Source: Pisolithus tinctorius (Eukaryota > Basidiomycota > Agaricomycetes > Boletales > Pisolithaceae). From it: DNA of 64,000 nt. The stretch lies in contig JANFAH010000022.1 of assembly GCA_024663395.1 (NCBI GenBank), positions 868,001-932,000 of the forward strand, written 5' to 3'. The notes under the pieces are model-generated. The model searched no databases. It was not told where the DNA came from and saw nothing but the letters and a program-made list of their open reading frames with translations. The position numbers and the translations under genes were made by a program. Positions 45,579 through 57,700 of the stretch are shown piece by piece; position 1 is the stretch's first letter; every line of letters starts with the position of its first letter.

Positions 45579-48054
45579 CGCAGGTCATTCGAAAGAATCC
45601 GCAATGAGGCAAAGGCAAGGTTGTACATATTGGGTTCACCAACAAAGTATGTCTGACTCCGCGCAGGGTCAATGAGGAAGTCGTAGAACGATGCATGCAG
45701 TGGTCGGACAGGAGAAGACCTGTCTGTAACACCACTCAATAGCGGTGCCATGGATTCAAGAATAGCAGTTATGTCATAATGATCCTCCTCGGCAGGAAAG
45801 TGACGGCGCATCTTGCTTAGTGCATCCATATGCAGAGGCTCAAGCGTCGAAATGATCTGCTGCATGACAGCACGGAATCGTGTGAGCGCGGACTGATCCC
45901 CGTGGATAGTGTCTTCAAGAATTGCTCGGTACATGACGTCCAATAGTTGCCCTCCTGAACGTAAAAGCATGATATTGTTGAAGCGTTCCTTTGCTGATCC
46001 CTTTTTGACCGTACGACCCGGGTTCACGAACTCGCAGGCCAGACGCGCCCATTCAAATAGACCTTCCGCCTTCTGGGAAATCCCATAGACTTCTGTGGCT
46101 CCGATATCCCGAAGAGGGCCCAGTCTTCTCATAATATACAGACGGATATCATTTTCCTCTGACGCCACAGGGATGTCGTCCAACGAGACCGTCTTCACAT
46201 GCCGAGCGGCACTGAATTCATGCTCGATATCACGAAATGGACGGGATGTTACGAGGATGCGAACATTGCGAGGTAGGTCAGCAGCCTGCGCAGACGCAAG
46301 CACCGACAACAGGCGCTTCCGCGATCGTTCTGGACCGCTTTCGTCCAACGCGTCGACGACGATGACCACGTTCCCAACCATATGGCCAGAAACCTTACAC
46401 AAAGGTTCCAAAATGAGCTTCTGCCACTGCAGCGCGACGTCAGTGGTCTTCAGAGAATCATCCGTCTCAAGTGCACCCGCTAAGGCTCGCCGGAATGCGG
46501 GATCACGTTCTGCCAAATCGCACGCGATTGTCCTGAATATCTTTTTTTCAAGATGCTCTGCCTGCCAGTCACGCGCAAAGCAAAAACAGGACCCGACCCC
46601 TCCAACGTTCTCAAACCACAGTGCGATCGTATGCGCAATAGCAGATTTCCCTTTGCCAGCCTGCCCATGGAGCCAGAGGATGCGCGGAACATTTTCATCG
46701 GTGTCATAGATCCAGTCGATAATCTCCGTAAGGATTTCTGCTCTAGTCCCGTCAAGGCATTTCTTGGTCCAATTGGGACCTGCACCTCTGGCACGGCCCA
46801 AACCAGCCAAGTCCAGTTCTTCAAGTACGCGGAACGCATCAACCCGGACGCCCCGATCTTCGTGGCGCCGGTATTGTTCCATCAGGTCGTCTAGCGCCTC
46901 AGTGTACGCAATGGAAACGTCCTGCGTCTCATATTCTACGTCTTTCCCCGATCTCTTCCCTGGTGCCACATTTCATTAGGCTTGGGTGGTGAGCAAGTGG
47001 GATGCACGTACAGAAGTCCTCTGTCGCGGAGTAATTCTTAACGAACTGCACCGCACCACTGGTCATCAGTGCGATCTTCGCGAAGGTTTCCCGCATGCCA
47101 GACATATCCTTGGGGGTAGTTTCTTTCGTGAGAAATTCGTAAACCTTTCTGATCGTGTCCAGCAGGCGGGACAGCCGCTCGTCTCGGATCTCTTGATCTA
47201 CGAACATCTACATACGATTACGTAAGACGAGGAACGTATCCAAGAATGAGAACGTACCTGAGAAACGGTTGCCAACATTCCCAGCGTCATCCGGGCGTTG
47301 GGATGGATCTGGCGCAGGCGTGCAGTCAGCGGATGGATGTAGAGAAATGAGTGCTTACATTATTAATGGTGGTAACGACTTCATTGAAATCTTTGAACGG
47401 TTTTAGATACGTATCGGGAGGGCTTTGAGTCTCGGCGAATGTCGCATTTACAACACCGGGAAGGTGAATAGCATCTTCATCGACATTCGATATGGAACTC
47501 ATCCTGAAAGTCGGCTCGATGGCTGACCTCTGAGTCTGTTCAGCCAGCTCATTCAAAATCTTTGGAATATTAAAAGGGAGTAGATTACATACTTCATGGA
47601 TTGCAGTAGCCTGATGTTGCTCTTGTTCTCTTTGTTCGTAAGCCCCCCGACCAATATGTATGTCAGCACTCTCTCCCGTGATGGAAACTGTGTAATTTGG
47701 CTCGGACGGATGAGAGAATGACGACATTGGCCCTTGAGAGACACTGCCTGACGCTTGAGTGTCAGAGAGTAAGTACCCAGCAGTAATCTGAGATGGTCCC
47801 TGTGACTGATTTTTGGCCAATTGACATATACGATCGCGAGGGAGTAATTTACGTACCGAAAAAGGGTCGAAGTTGAATTGGTTCGTAACGCTAGCGCGAC
47901 GCTCCTTCGACTGCTAACCGGTCATTGCGAAGAAATGAGCAACTCGACAGATACCATCGACAGAAATGAATGAGCGCCCTACCGAGGGAGGATAAAAGGT
48001 GGATGGATCCGCAGCGCTGAAGAGACGTTTCTTTGACTGATCGCTATCCATTGA
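43676..48054 (-). pseudogene. NACHT-WD40 NLR, unit 2, with a nonsense codon in WD40 repeat 4
   Basis: This is the paralogue of the 16,384-21,536 gene with the same exon layout. ATG lies at 48,054, the second leader segment (MTG then TAG) is unusable as a start, an exon starts at 47,207, and the long exon starts at about 46,960. The NACHT domain is preserved (Walker A GQAGKGKSA near 46,666; VVIVVDALDES). The WD40 array has 8 units. In unit 4 the codons read GKMIV, TGA (44,576-44,578), GSRDN, where all other units have Ser; a C-to-G change explains it. The frame reopens and continues to the same C terminus at 43,676. A truncated protein with NACHT and 3.5 repeats could still be made. Such truncated STAND proteins might be inactive or autoactive; I cannot tell which. 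Confidence 0.85.
43997..45028 (-). repeat. 8 near-identical 129-bp WD40-coding repeats of NLR 2
   Basis: Eight 129-bp units correspond to the 14 of NLR 1. The same residues vary (6, 7, 9, 25, 27 of each 43-residue repeat). Combinations differ from those of NLR 1 in order and number, so the arrays have been reshuffled since duplication. Unit 7 has a changed segment (DVARHVQ instead of DAERGVQ). Confidence 0.9.
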
Positions 48055-48672
48055 GAAATGGGTAATTCGTATGAGGTTTGCGAGTTCGATTGGAGGTTGA
48101 GTGTCAGCGAGGATGGAATAAGGGTTGTGAATATGGCACTGCGCTGATTGCTGTAGGCAGCTGTGAGGACCAACTAGCACAGCTGACACGTGCCAGCAGC
48201 GACGCACTTGGACGACCCGCTCCGTCCTGCCTAGGTGATTACCACTGGAGGCAGCAAGGACTTGTACCCTCAGATCCGGGCTACCAATTTTACTCCCTGG
48301 CGGGGCACCTCCACTCGTATGGGAGCACTAGTCGTAGCAGCTTGAAGCATCTCGAGGGTATCTCAGATCGACCAAATATTTCACGTCTAATAGCTTCCCC
48401 CACTCTCGAAATGACCTTCTGAGATCAGCAATTGTCAGGTGTAATTACCATTGACGTTATGACAATCCTCCCACAGGCGCAATCGGACACTCATATATAT
48501 ACTGAGTACCGTCGACGTATGATGCATTTATGTTCTTTACCATACGCAACAAGCCGTATAAATATGTAATCAGTGCAAGGCAGGAAACGGCGGACGGTGA
48601 CCATGCCAGCAAAGTTGGCTCAGACGCTTCATGGATATTGATCTCCAGTGAGTTTTCTTGCCAGGAGCTTTG

Positions 48673-49760
48673 ATGGTGGGTTCATGTATACGAAGGACGT
48701 GTACTACTTCGACAAAGTAACAAGCCTCCGAACTTGAAGCTTGTGCCAGCTTCCATATCGCCTTCGTGAGCAAGTGAGGTTACAATCGAGATCCACGCTG
48801 TGTCCCTCCAGGCAAGTAACTCACTTTCGCGTGTTGACATGCTACTGAACCTCTGTTCGCGTAGTGCCGTGATTAGCATATGGATCATCGCAGATATGGA
48901 TGGTGCGTATGTCATCTTGCACTATCAGCCGTTCCTCATTTGAAGGTGCGGGGAATTACACTGTGGCGAACGATTCGGTTCTGTGCACCGGCGGCGAAGG
49001 TGCACTGGAGCACGTTTGTGGAGATCTGGCGGAGGAAATCAAGGCCAATGCCCTCGGTGGGGACGCTGATGCCGTCCTGAGGAAATATATCAATGTTCCT
49101 ACTTTTGCGTCCCCAGGCCATGCGTCGTCGCTGAATCTCTAGCCAGTCTATTATCCGTATTCCTGACCTCTTGTCCTACGAAGAGGCTTCGACTCTACCG
49201 TAAGTCTCACACCGTTTCTAGCCATGCGATTAGGTTTGAGCAGCGTGTAACAGGTGTGCGACGCTGACGGCGTATAACGCGCTTATAGGCCGCGGCCCCT
49301 GAAAGCATGAAACGCGGAGACTATGTTCTTGCTCTTCAGAACAGGCAGTGTGTCGACGGGCGCGCATTCAAAATTCTTGCGGTTAACACATCGATGACGG
49401 TTGGTTGTAACAAAGCTTCGCTGCTCAGATAGCTCTTGCGTCAGGTGCAAATGTAATCGTGACATTTTCCCCGGACGAGAAGTTGGAGATAGCGAGGAAA
49501 CTGGGTGCGTAGCATCGAATGAACTGCAAGAAGATGCCTAACTGGGATGAGGAGATTGTGCGTCTGATCTAGATTTTTTCAACACTGGCAGGTAATCAAG
49601 GGCTCCTGCTTTGCAGACCGGAGGCAGGGGGATCACGGGCGGATCAAATACACTTCAGCAGTCTAGTGGGGCTGTTAAGGACTCCGGGTGTGTTCACGTT
49701 ATAAGCTTCGTATCCGGGGTACGTTCGCGAGTGTGGGTGGACCAACAGGCACCGACACGT
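48673..49760 (+). pseudogene. zinc-type alcohol dehydrogenase, unit 2, decayed
   Basis: This is a longer remnant than in unit 1. The N-terminal domain (YEGRVLLRQSNKPPNLKLVP) has TGA at 48,766-48,768 where the unit 1 copy has CGA. About 80 bp of the VVAVGVDVK region are deleted near 48,998. Then come EEIKANALGGDADAVLRKY, PDLLSYEEASTLP followed by a GTAAGT donor (about 49,201), GDYVLALQ, and a Rossmann-fold part (IALASGANVIVTFSPDEKLE). An in-frame TAG follows LGA, and the last recognisable piece is GCVHVISFVSGVRSRVW. Several stops and frame changes show that it is dead. Confidence 0.75.
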
Positions 49761-50199
49761 TCAAGGGTAAACAAGAGATTCCGGTAAATACTGTCATCTA
49801 AATTGCTATCACGTTTCACGGTATTCTTGTGGGTTCCGTTATGCAGTAAATTCAGTCTGTTCTATTGCGTTGACATCCACTCACCCCACGTGAAGATTCG
49901 AGGATATGAATCGCTTGTTCACAGCTCGTAACCCCCATCCTGTCGTTGAAAGTCTTCTCTTTCCAACAGGCGATAGACGCGTAGACTTAGAATCGCAAAA
50001 ACATGTCGGAGAGGTTGTTACTCGGGTATCGAAGGATTAAAGATGGGTGGCATGGTTGAAAGCTCCAGAATAAATTGTACATTTGACATCCAGTCTCCGT
50101 TCAGAGACCCTGTGTTTATATGAAGGGAATCGAAGATGGTGAGGGCACTGAAATAATGCACGAGAACCAAAACGTATGCTCAATCTCCAATCGTCGCTC
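49761..50199. other. spacer between ADH remnant and A49 3' end
   Basis: CpG-rich sequence with no recognised coding content. The ADH (plus) and A49 (minus) genes converge here, so it should hold both 3' ends. Confidence 0.4.
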
Positions 50200-51905
50200 C
50201 TATCCATGTCGGCGTTTACCACGCGACTTTGGAAACTCCAGCGGAACTTTGAGTAATGCGCGTTTCGTCTCTGCAGCACTGTCGGGAAGACCAAGCCTTT
50301 TCAGGTCCGCAACAGTGGGCTTAGCGATCTGGCATCCTACAACACATCAATATGTAATGTCCACTGGGAAGACCGTAAGAACATACCCATTGACTTGAAG
50401 AGTGTATTAATGCTATCCAAGAAGCAAGATTAGGGAATGCTTGGCGCAAGTTACATCTCACTTACGACTGCGTAGACTGACTCAGATCTTTGGCTATTAT
50501 TTCAATATTCGTTGCGTATTCATCAACACGCAGGCACAGTGCGAACATGTGTGTTAGCAGCAGCGTCTCTTTCTGAGACGTGAATTGTGACCTATTCAAC
50601 CATAATGTGTCGGCTTCTCCAGTACATAGGAAGGGCGGGAAGCACTGACTTGGAAGACGTCCTTGCACTCTCCGTGAATCGAGACAACAGACCGTCTGCA
50701 ACAACGGACGGCATAGAGGTTAACTTGTCCTGCAGAGAAACTTTTCCAAGGTTGCTTTGGATGGCCAATTGCCGGAACAGCATCATATACGCGATGTACT
50801 GAAGAATCTTGCTGGACAGAAAGTTAGTGGGCAACCTTTGAACACGCAGAAGACGTACATGTTGGTTTTGCTGGGAGATGAAGAGTCGCAAATTGAATGC
50901 AAATGCTGATTGATCCATTTGGATCTTTGAAACGGAAGGAGCGGTATTCGTTGGTTTTGTCCAACAACCAAGAACGGAGCTTCGGATAGCGTTTTCCATT
51001 CTGTCTCAGGTATTATATTGTGAAGGGGATAAACTTCGCTAGGGACAGTAGCTTCCGCGTTATAAGGGGGAACCAAACGCGTGCTATCAGCCGTGGCCTG
51101 AGCCTCCTCTGATGACCCCCGTAAGTAGGTTGAAGCGATATAGAGAGAACGGAAGAGTGAACCTTTCGACGGCAGAGCTTGAGTGCTCTTTTGTATACTC
51201 TCCTGTAGATGATCTACCACAGTTTCCATGGCAGAGACATCGACCTTATTCCGCTCCTGTGCCTTGATGGCCAGTTTGGCCTTTTTGGTACCAAACGACT
51301 CACCCAGTGCAACACGAGCTTCCAGCCGCTGGAGCACTGAGACAGCTATAGGTTCTTGGCCTTTAAGAGCCTTAACGTCACGTGTAAGGATGTGGAGAGG
51401 TGCCGGACGGATAGTGGTTTTGCCAGTTTCTTGTCGTGCACGCCAACCAAGTACCTGTAAGAAGGCAGGTAAGGGGTGTCAGAAAGGTCGTATAGAATAG
51501 TAGCTTAGAGTAGAGCGCACCGACATCCTGTAGCCTGGTTGGCCGAGTGGAAGGCGACGGAGTCGGTTTCCCCAGCAAGGAGAGTGGGCAAATCAACGAA
51601 CTCGGCATCGTCCGAGTTTCCTACAGCTTTTTTATCGTCCGTGGTCTGGTAGCAACTGAATGTGGTTGATTTTGAGGGTTTGACGGAGGGGAAATTAGCT
51701 GGGTTGAGACGGTGGTCAGGAGTTGATCAGGCTTATCATCAACAAGGTCAGGGAACGCACCGAGAACAGGGCCCAGTTGCGATTTAGGCTGAGTGGACAG
51801 CACAAGGGAGGCCTTTGCGTCGTCTCTAGCCTCGCTGCACTTACACTTTTTTGAAACTGAGAGCGACAGTTCAGAGGATTTTGGATCCACAGCAAGTTGT
51901 AGGAT
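50200..51905 (-). CDS. RPA49: RNA polymerase I subunit A49 (RPA49/POLR1E-like), unit 2 copy, one frameshift
   Basis: This subunit forms the A49/A34.5 heterodimer of RNA polymerase I, which supports rRNA initiation and elongation in the nucleolus. Exons on the minus strand: about 51,905-51,761, 51,698-51,521, 51,454-51,163, 51,108-50,859, 50,811-50,650, 50,591-50,466, 50,412-50,387 and 50,336-50,200. All junctions are GT-AG and in phase except within exon 3. Diagnostic blocks are YLVGVHDKK, ALGESFGTKKAKLAIKAQER, KVDVSAMETVVDHLQES, LLTHMFALCLRVDEYAT, IAKDLS and LFKSMGCQIAKPTVADLKRL. Exon 3 is one base short: AAGAAACTGG near 51,427 should probably have four A's. This could be a real mutation or a homopolymer error. 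The start codon is not resolved; an upstream first exon is likely. It is the only copy in the window that could be functional. Confidence 0.8.
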
Positions 51906-52087
51906 TAGCCCCCACCATCAATCTACTTACCTAATTATTCCATGCTAAAGGCCGTCATCTAGGCTCGGTGCAGCTTGCTCTACGGCGCTGTACAGATTGC
52001 TACCATAGTCATTTCAGTTTGGGCCCATCAGCCAGGGCGCTGCGACTGTGAACGTATTGCTTGCTCACTTTTTTCCCTTCTGCCACA

Positions 52088-52941
52088 ATGTCCAAATCTC
52101 GGTCTCGGAGTCAGAGCCATTCCTCAGCTACCGCTCTCAAGCCGGAAGACTTCATTTTCACTAAGGAACGCCCCTGCCCAGCAAACCGGTGTGCGTCCCT
52201 CTGCGCCCGTGAGGAAAGACCAGTCGAAGAGAAAGGAGATTGGTTTCAGCGACATTAGGAGATGCGCTTGTGGAGGTGTCGGCGTCCGCCGATGGAGGAA
52301 ACGGGGCGCGCAGTTGAACCACTGTCAAAAGGAGGTATATGCCCTTGTGATGACAAGATGGATTAAGCAGCTTTCATTGATCAAATGAAAGAACACGCCA
52401 TTAGCTGAGCGAGGACAAGTAGCATCAATGAAGCTGACATGCTACAGGAGGTTGTTCGGAACACCTGAGACAGAGGAAGGCCCGTTAACGGAGTGGAACA
52501 TTGTTACTGTATGAAGTTGCTTACTCTCGTTACTCCCATCAGCACCGCGCATATGCTGCCGAGGAACACTCCAACGAGTGCCAGACTGATTTTTCCTAAG
52601 AAAGACAGTATGTCTATTCCAGGTGTTTGGCGTGCGCCGTCCGAAGGTAGGGGTGAGATGAGGTATGCGAGAACATGGGCAATTACATCCCCATAGGAGG
52701 ATGAACCGACAGTTGATTAAGGCAGAGATAGGAAGTTTATCGCGGAGTAGGAAGCATGTGAGCAGAATGGGCATCAAGTGGAATGCACCAGATGTGTGGC
52801 GGGAGGCCACTACTGGGATCCTGGAGTTGAGGTGTAAGGTGCTGTAGGCAGGCCACTGTACATACAGCCGCTTCTGCAGAAACGCATGTACTCGGTAAAC
52901 TTGACACCCTGCTTGCAAGCACAGGAGACCGACCTCAGTGA
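52088..52941 (+). pseudogene. gene X, unit 2 copy, unknown product
   Basis: Divergent from A49. The ATG at 52,088 opens MSKSRSRSQSHSSATALKPE followed by DFIFTKERPCPANRCASL, and the frame reaches TAG at 52,257. Downstream plus-strand pieces are VSATLGDALVEVSASADGGN in another frame, EVYALVMTRWIKQLSLIK, RRLFGTPETEEGPLTEWNIV and HTAASAETHVLGKLDTLLAS, ending with TGA at 52,939. The pieces probably belong to several exons. Whether the gene is intact cannot be decided by eye, and I know no family for it. The homology to unit 1 ends at about 53,005, marking the right edge of the duplication. Confidence 0.4.
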
Positions 52942-53005
52942 TCGACGGTTAACATGGGAGGCGCAGACGACGTGCTAACCCTAACCCAACAAAGGCTTGT
53001 TATTA

Positions 53006-53989
53006 GGCACGCTCAAAGTTGGGCAGTGTTTGCACCGTGCGACGGACCAGACGCACCGCACCGCACCGCGACCTCCCTTTCTGGCTAAATATGGTAACTT
53101 ATCTAAACGTGTGTACTAACATTTCATCAGTTTTGCAAAATCCAAATACTGTATCTCAGAACTACACAACCACATGAGTACATATAGGACAATGCATAAA
53201 GAAACTTCTGATAAAAAAGAGAGTAATATGTGAAGTGTAGAAGCTGCCAGAGAGGTGCCAGTTTAGATGATGAAATGACAGTTGCCAAATGTTCATCACA
53301 TGGTGTCACACCTTGCATTGTAACTCTGACCCTGTTTGATACACAAGGGTCATGTCACTCTGCCATTGCTCCGCTTGATATTGTCACATATTGTCACATT
53401 CTTGCATCCCTCTATTGCAATAATGATTGCAATTAAAGTGTCCTCTTGATTACCTCTAAAAATTCTGTGGAAAGTGGGGAAGTGTTTGAAGATTCCTATG
53501 GCAGCTTTTCACATTTCATCAGCAAAACACAAAAATGTGTTAGTAACTCATAGCTGCACATAGTATTTGCACAATTCCATATTAGTCCAAAGCAATGTCA
53601 AGCATCCTAGCAACTCATAGTGCCAGAGTAGACTACACCAGACTTGCCCAAAGTAGTGGCCAGCATCCAAGCAACTCATAGCACCTGAGTAAGCCACACC
53701 AGTGATACCAGCAATCCAAAGACCAATAGCTACCTAGCATACAAGGGAACAGACACACCTAGCTAATACAGCAACCTAGATTCCCACTGTAGTAGAGAAC
53801 TTGGTAGATCTAACTTCATTCCTATGCATGAAGGCAACAACACACAGACATAACATACAGCATTTTTTGATAAGTGCAGGAAAGTAATGGATAGTACTAG
53901 TCTAGATGAATGGCGAGTATTCGACTACCAGCATGCTCAATAACTGTGCCTATCAAGATCCAGCATAAGTAAAATAGTGGCCCAAAAGA
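53006..53989. other. AT-rich, CpG-poor spacer at the edge of the duplication
   Basis: Composition changes abruptly near 53,080 from CpG-rich to AT-rich. The stretch holds a GTGTCACACCTTG motif (53,287), which also occurs inside the right end of the DDE transposon (38,229), and repeated AGCATCC-AGCAACTCATAG segments (53,600 and 53,665). No coding sequence is recognised apart from a possible third exon of the small minus-strand gene at 53,900-53,990. Confidence 0.4.
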
Positions 53990-54009
53990 AAAGAGTGAGC
54001 ATAGCATAC

Positions 54010-54522
54010 CATCGGACTTGAGAGATGGCTGCAGCTCACCAGCCAGAACACTAACGTCGAAAATAGGCTCCCCCAGTCCACATTTTTTCATTGCTACATG
54101 TAATGAGCTGACCTCCATATCTTTTTCGTGGACTCTCGCCTCACCGCTGCCTGCCTTGTACTTGTACAACTTGGCCATTGATTCATATTCATGGGCAATG
54201 CATGTGGCCAGAGCTTGTTCCGCATGAAAGACTTCGCATTGTGCACATGCTACATTGAGAAGGAGAAGTGCCTCATGATTCAGCTGACTCTTTGATTCAT
54301 GCTGCAGATTGAAAACCTATCAATGAGCGGTTATTAGGAAGGAAAAAAAGAACTTACTGTGTGAGTGGATGACTCCAATATTCCATACATCTCAGCTAAG
54401 ACACCAGTTGTCTTCACTTTGACCTCGGCACTGCTAGAGGGGCTGTTGCAGGAAGAGAACCTGCCATCACGAGGCTTATGGGACAGTCCTTTGCCACCCA
54501 GGTGACACTCGACCGTGGGCAT
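54010..54522 (-). CDS. small transposon-flanking gene, unknown function
   Basis: Two minus-strand exons, 54,522-54,358 and 54,316-54,010, join in phase through a 41-bp GTAAGT...TAG intron. They encode MPTVECHLGGKGLSHKPRDG, a Ser-rich linker, AEVKVKTTGVLAEMYGILES, and a helical segment with VFNLQHESKSQLNHEALLLL and MAKLYKYKAGSGEARVHEKD. A GTATGC donor at 54,009 suggests a further exon. Alternating hydrophobic residues suggest coiled coil. I do not know the family. It is transcribed away from the Plavaka transposase 185 bp off, and may be a companion gene of that element. Confidence 0.45.
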
Positions 54523-54707
54523 GGTCGACCCAGCATGAAGGTGTGTGTGATTGAGGTTATAAATGGACATGAGTGACTATGTTTGTGAATGGGATGTGAT
54601 TGGGTAGTATATGAGAAATACACTCCGTAGTGATCCGAACAATGTCCTGATTCGCACTGAAGTGATAATCACATAACATGGAATCAGCCTGCCTGACCAT
54701 CTAGAGT
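54523..54707. promoter_or_regulatory. 185-bp bidirectional start region
   Basis: The interval separates the ATG of the small minus-strand gene (54,522) from that of the Plavaka transposase (54,708). It has no coding sense of its own. A shared promoter for both genes is inferred from the spacing only. Confidence 0.35.
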
Positions 54708-57700
54708 ATGCCCTGCTGTCCAAGTTGCAGTAAAGGCGGCTTCCAGAGTCACAGCGCTGTTGCAATGCACATGAGCCAGCCATCCTCTGGGTGCAATACC
54801 TGGGTCAATAACTTAGTCCACCTTCACGAGTCTCTCCAACCTTTGAGCTTGAACATTTGTAACTCTCAACACCCAACACACTTAGAAGATGTCCTGATGA
54901 GCACTGACCCCAATGACTATGCAACTCACAATTACCCAAATTTTGTTCATATGGCATTTGACACATGGGGGCCAACCACAGACGACTTTGAGGGTGCAGC
55001 TAAAATGTTTGGACTTGGCCCAACGTTTATGGACAAATTTAATGGTGACCAGTTCAGCAACCTATGGGCATCAAATCTGTACTACCCCTTCAACTCCCAC
55101 AATGAATGGGAGCTGGCATTGTGGTTACTTCGTTCAGGCCTGAGCATGAGAGCTATAGACTCTTTCTTGTCATTGTCAATCGTAAGCCTGTCCCTATTCT
55201 CTCCAAAGATCATTATTGACATGTGCCAGATACAGCTACCAAATATTTCCTTTTGTACAGCCAGAGCACTTCATGGGCTGGCTGAGTTACTCCCTGGCGG
55301 GCTGTGCTGGCGCTCAATGGAGATTACTCCTTCACAGCCAACCAAACACCCTGTGCACTTGTACTGGCACAATCCCCTGGAATGCATTGCATGGCTCCTC
55401 AACCACCCTTTGTTCTCTGACCAGCTTGATTTCATTCTGAGGCGTGTGTACAAAACGCCTGAGAAGCTTTGTAGGGTGTATACAGAGTGGATGACTGCTG
55501 ATGATGCTTGGCATATGCAGGTATGTTTCCACTGTGAGTTATAGATCCTTTTATTCAATTGACGTACCCCAGTCACAGCTTCCGAGTGGAGTGACTCTTC
55601 TTGGCATGATACTTTCTTCAGACAAGATGAATATTACTACTTTATGTGGTGGCAGAGTTGCTCATCCACTTCTTGTCAGCCTAGCAAATATCAAGATGTC
55701 CATGTGCCTAAAATTGTCATCCAACTCATTTATGCTTGCTGCTCTCCTCCCTGTCCCCAAGTTCATGCACAAGAACAAGCATATGCACAGCCTCCTCAAA
55801 GATAGGCTCATTCATGAATGCCTGGATATCGTACTTGAACCTGTCAAGCAAGCTGCCAAACTTGGCATTATGTTACCAGATTCTCTGGGGCACATGCAGT
55901 ACTGTTTCATGCCAATCACAGGTTATATCACCGACACTCCTGAGGCTGCCATGCTTGCAGCTGTTGGGGGAAAGACTTCCCCGATCACCATGGCGATGTA
56001 CAAACAGTTTGGAGACCCATTCTGACATGAGCCATGAATTGCATCCACCACTTTGGCTCAGCTCACAGCAGTGAAATCAAAGGTCCACCCTACAAACATC
56101 CAAGTCTTCTTTCGCAAAGCACAGTGCTTTTGCCTCAGTGGAGTTAGTGACCCATTTTGGAGGGACATTCTGCTTTCTTGTCCAAGTACTTTTATAACTC
56201 TGGAGCCCCTTCACCACCTGCACAAGGAATTTTGGGACCACGACATGAAGTGGTGCATAAATGCAGTTGGTGAAGCCGGAATCAACTTTCGCTTCTCAGT
56301 TTTACAGCCTACTGTGGGGTTCCATCACTTTAAAGGTGGTGTTGCTAAGCTGAAGCAGGTGACTGGACGTGTGCACCATGATGTCCAACATTACATCATT
56401 GGTGTTATTGCTGGAGCAGCCCCTCCCAAAATTATTACTGCTATTCATGCGCTCATGGACTTCCAATACCGAGTCCAAGCTTACCGCATTGATGATGACG
56501 ATCTTCGTATAATATCTTCTGCACTGGACGAGTTTCACATGCACAAGCAGTTGATACTCGATCATGGTGCATGACGTGGTAAGGGAAACAAGCCCATCAA
56601 CAATTGGCACATCCCCAAGTTAGAACTCATGCAGAGCATCATACCAAGTGTGAAGCATGTCGGGGTCACCATCCAATGGACTGCTGATGTAACTGAACAT
56701 GCCCATGTATCAGAGATCAAGACACCTGCATCAGCTAGCAATAACAATAACTACAATCCTCAAATTTGCTGGTACCTTGATCATGCTGAAAAATGTAGGA
56801 CATTTGAACTCACAACATCATTATATGAATTGAAGACTCACTCCCATGGTCGTGCGGAAGAAAAGTCCTTAGAGGTTGAGGATGGGAGTTCTGATGATGG
56901 CGACAGTGAGATCAGTGATCACAAGGAGGTGAATCTAGTTTCCAAGATGCCAGGTCCCGCATGGCCTGTCACCAATTACTTCGCCATCTCTGCGCACCTC
57001 AGGACCCAGGATCCAGACTCCATTCCCTTCCCCTTGCATAGTTTTATCACAGATGGTATGGCGATCAACCTTTCCTATGACCCACCCTTGTGACACATTA
57101 GTGTTGATGGTGCTGCCAAGAAGTTTGGACTACTTGACCTCCGAGCTGCCCTTGTCGATTTTCTAAATCGTGAGAAGGTGTATGGACCAAGCTCTGTGCA
57201 CACTATAAGCAGGCAATGTCAGGGATCAAGCTCTTCAACCCTGCCTTTTACCGATCTGCAGGTTTGGTACAAGATGCAGCTGCAGAACACAGCAATACAT
57301 GATATCATGGACATCCTCCCTGCCCAGACTCTCTTCTGATCTCCACCTTGTGAGACCTGGACCCTTGGCTGCTATGATGCAGCTATCATCAATGTGGACC
57401 CCCATTTCAAATGGCCAGAGAGTGGCCTGAAAGGTTTGTGGTCCACACTACTTTTCCGTGTCACTCACAAGAGTATCTTAGGTCATGATGTTGGCCAGCT
57501 CTGTCTCCTGATGCACCCTTTTGGCAAGAGGGGGGTAAGATGGTCGTGGTCAGACTGTTTTTTGATCTATGTACAATGTTTTGACATAGCAGCTGAAGAT
57601 GCGACACACCTACATATCCTTAGGTGTGCAAAGAGAGTGAATGGCCAATGTCTTGGCAATGTCATCCTGCTCAGTCAGGTCCGGGCATTCACACATCTCA

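Larger units (their letters stand above)
1..53005. repeat. tandem segmental duplication (DHHC-NLR-ADH-A49-X)
   Basis: Matching stretches between the two units are 1-244 with 41,431-41,675; 13,877-15,230 with 41,750-42,420; 15,898-22,663 with 43,190-49,180; 38,352-40,435 with 50,534-53,005. Order and orientation are the same in both, which defines one repeating unit. Unit 2 is about 12.4 kb. Unit 1 has the same genes but is expanded and eroded by transposons. Alignment by eye suggests roughly 90% identity in the CpG-rich parts. Confidence 0.9.
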
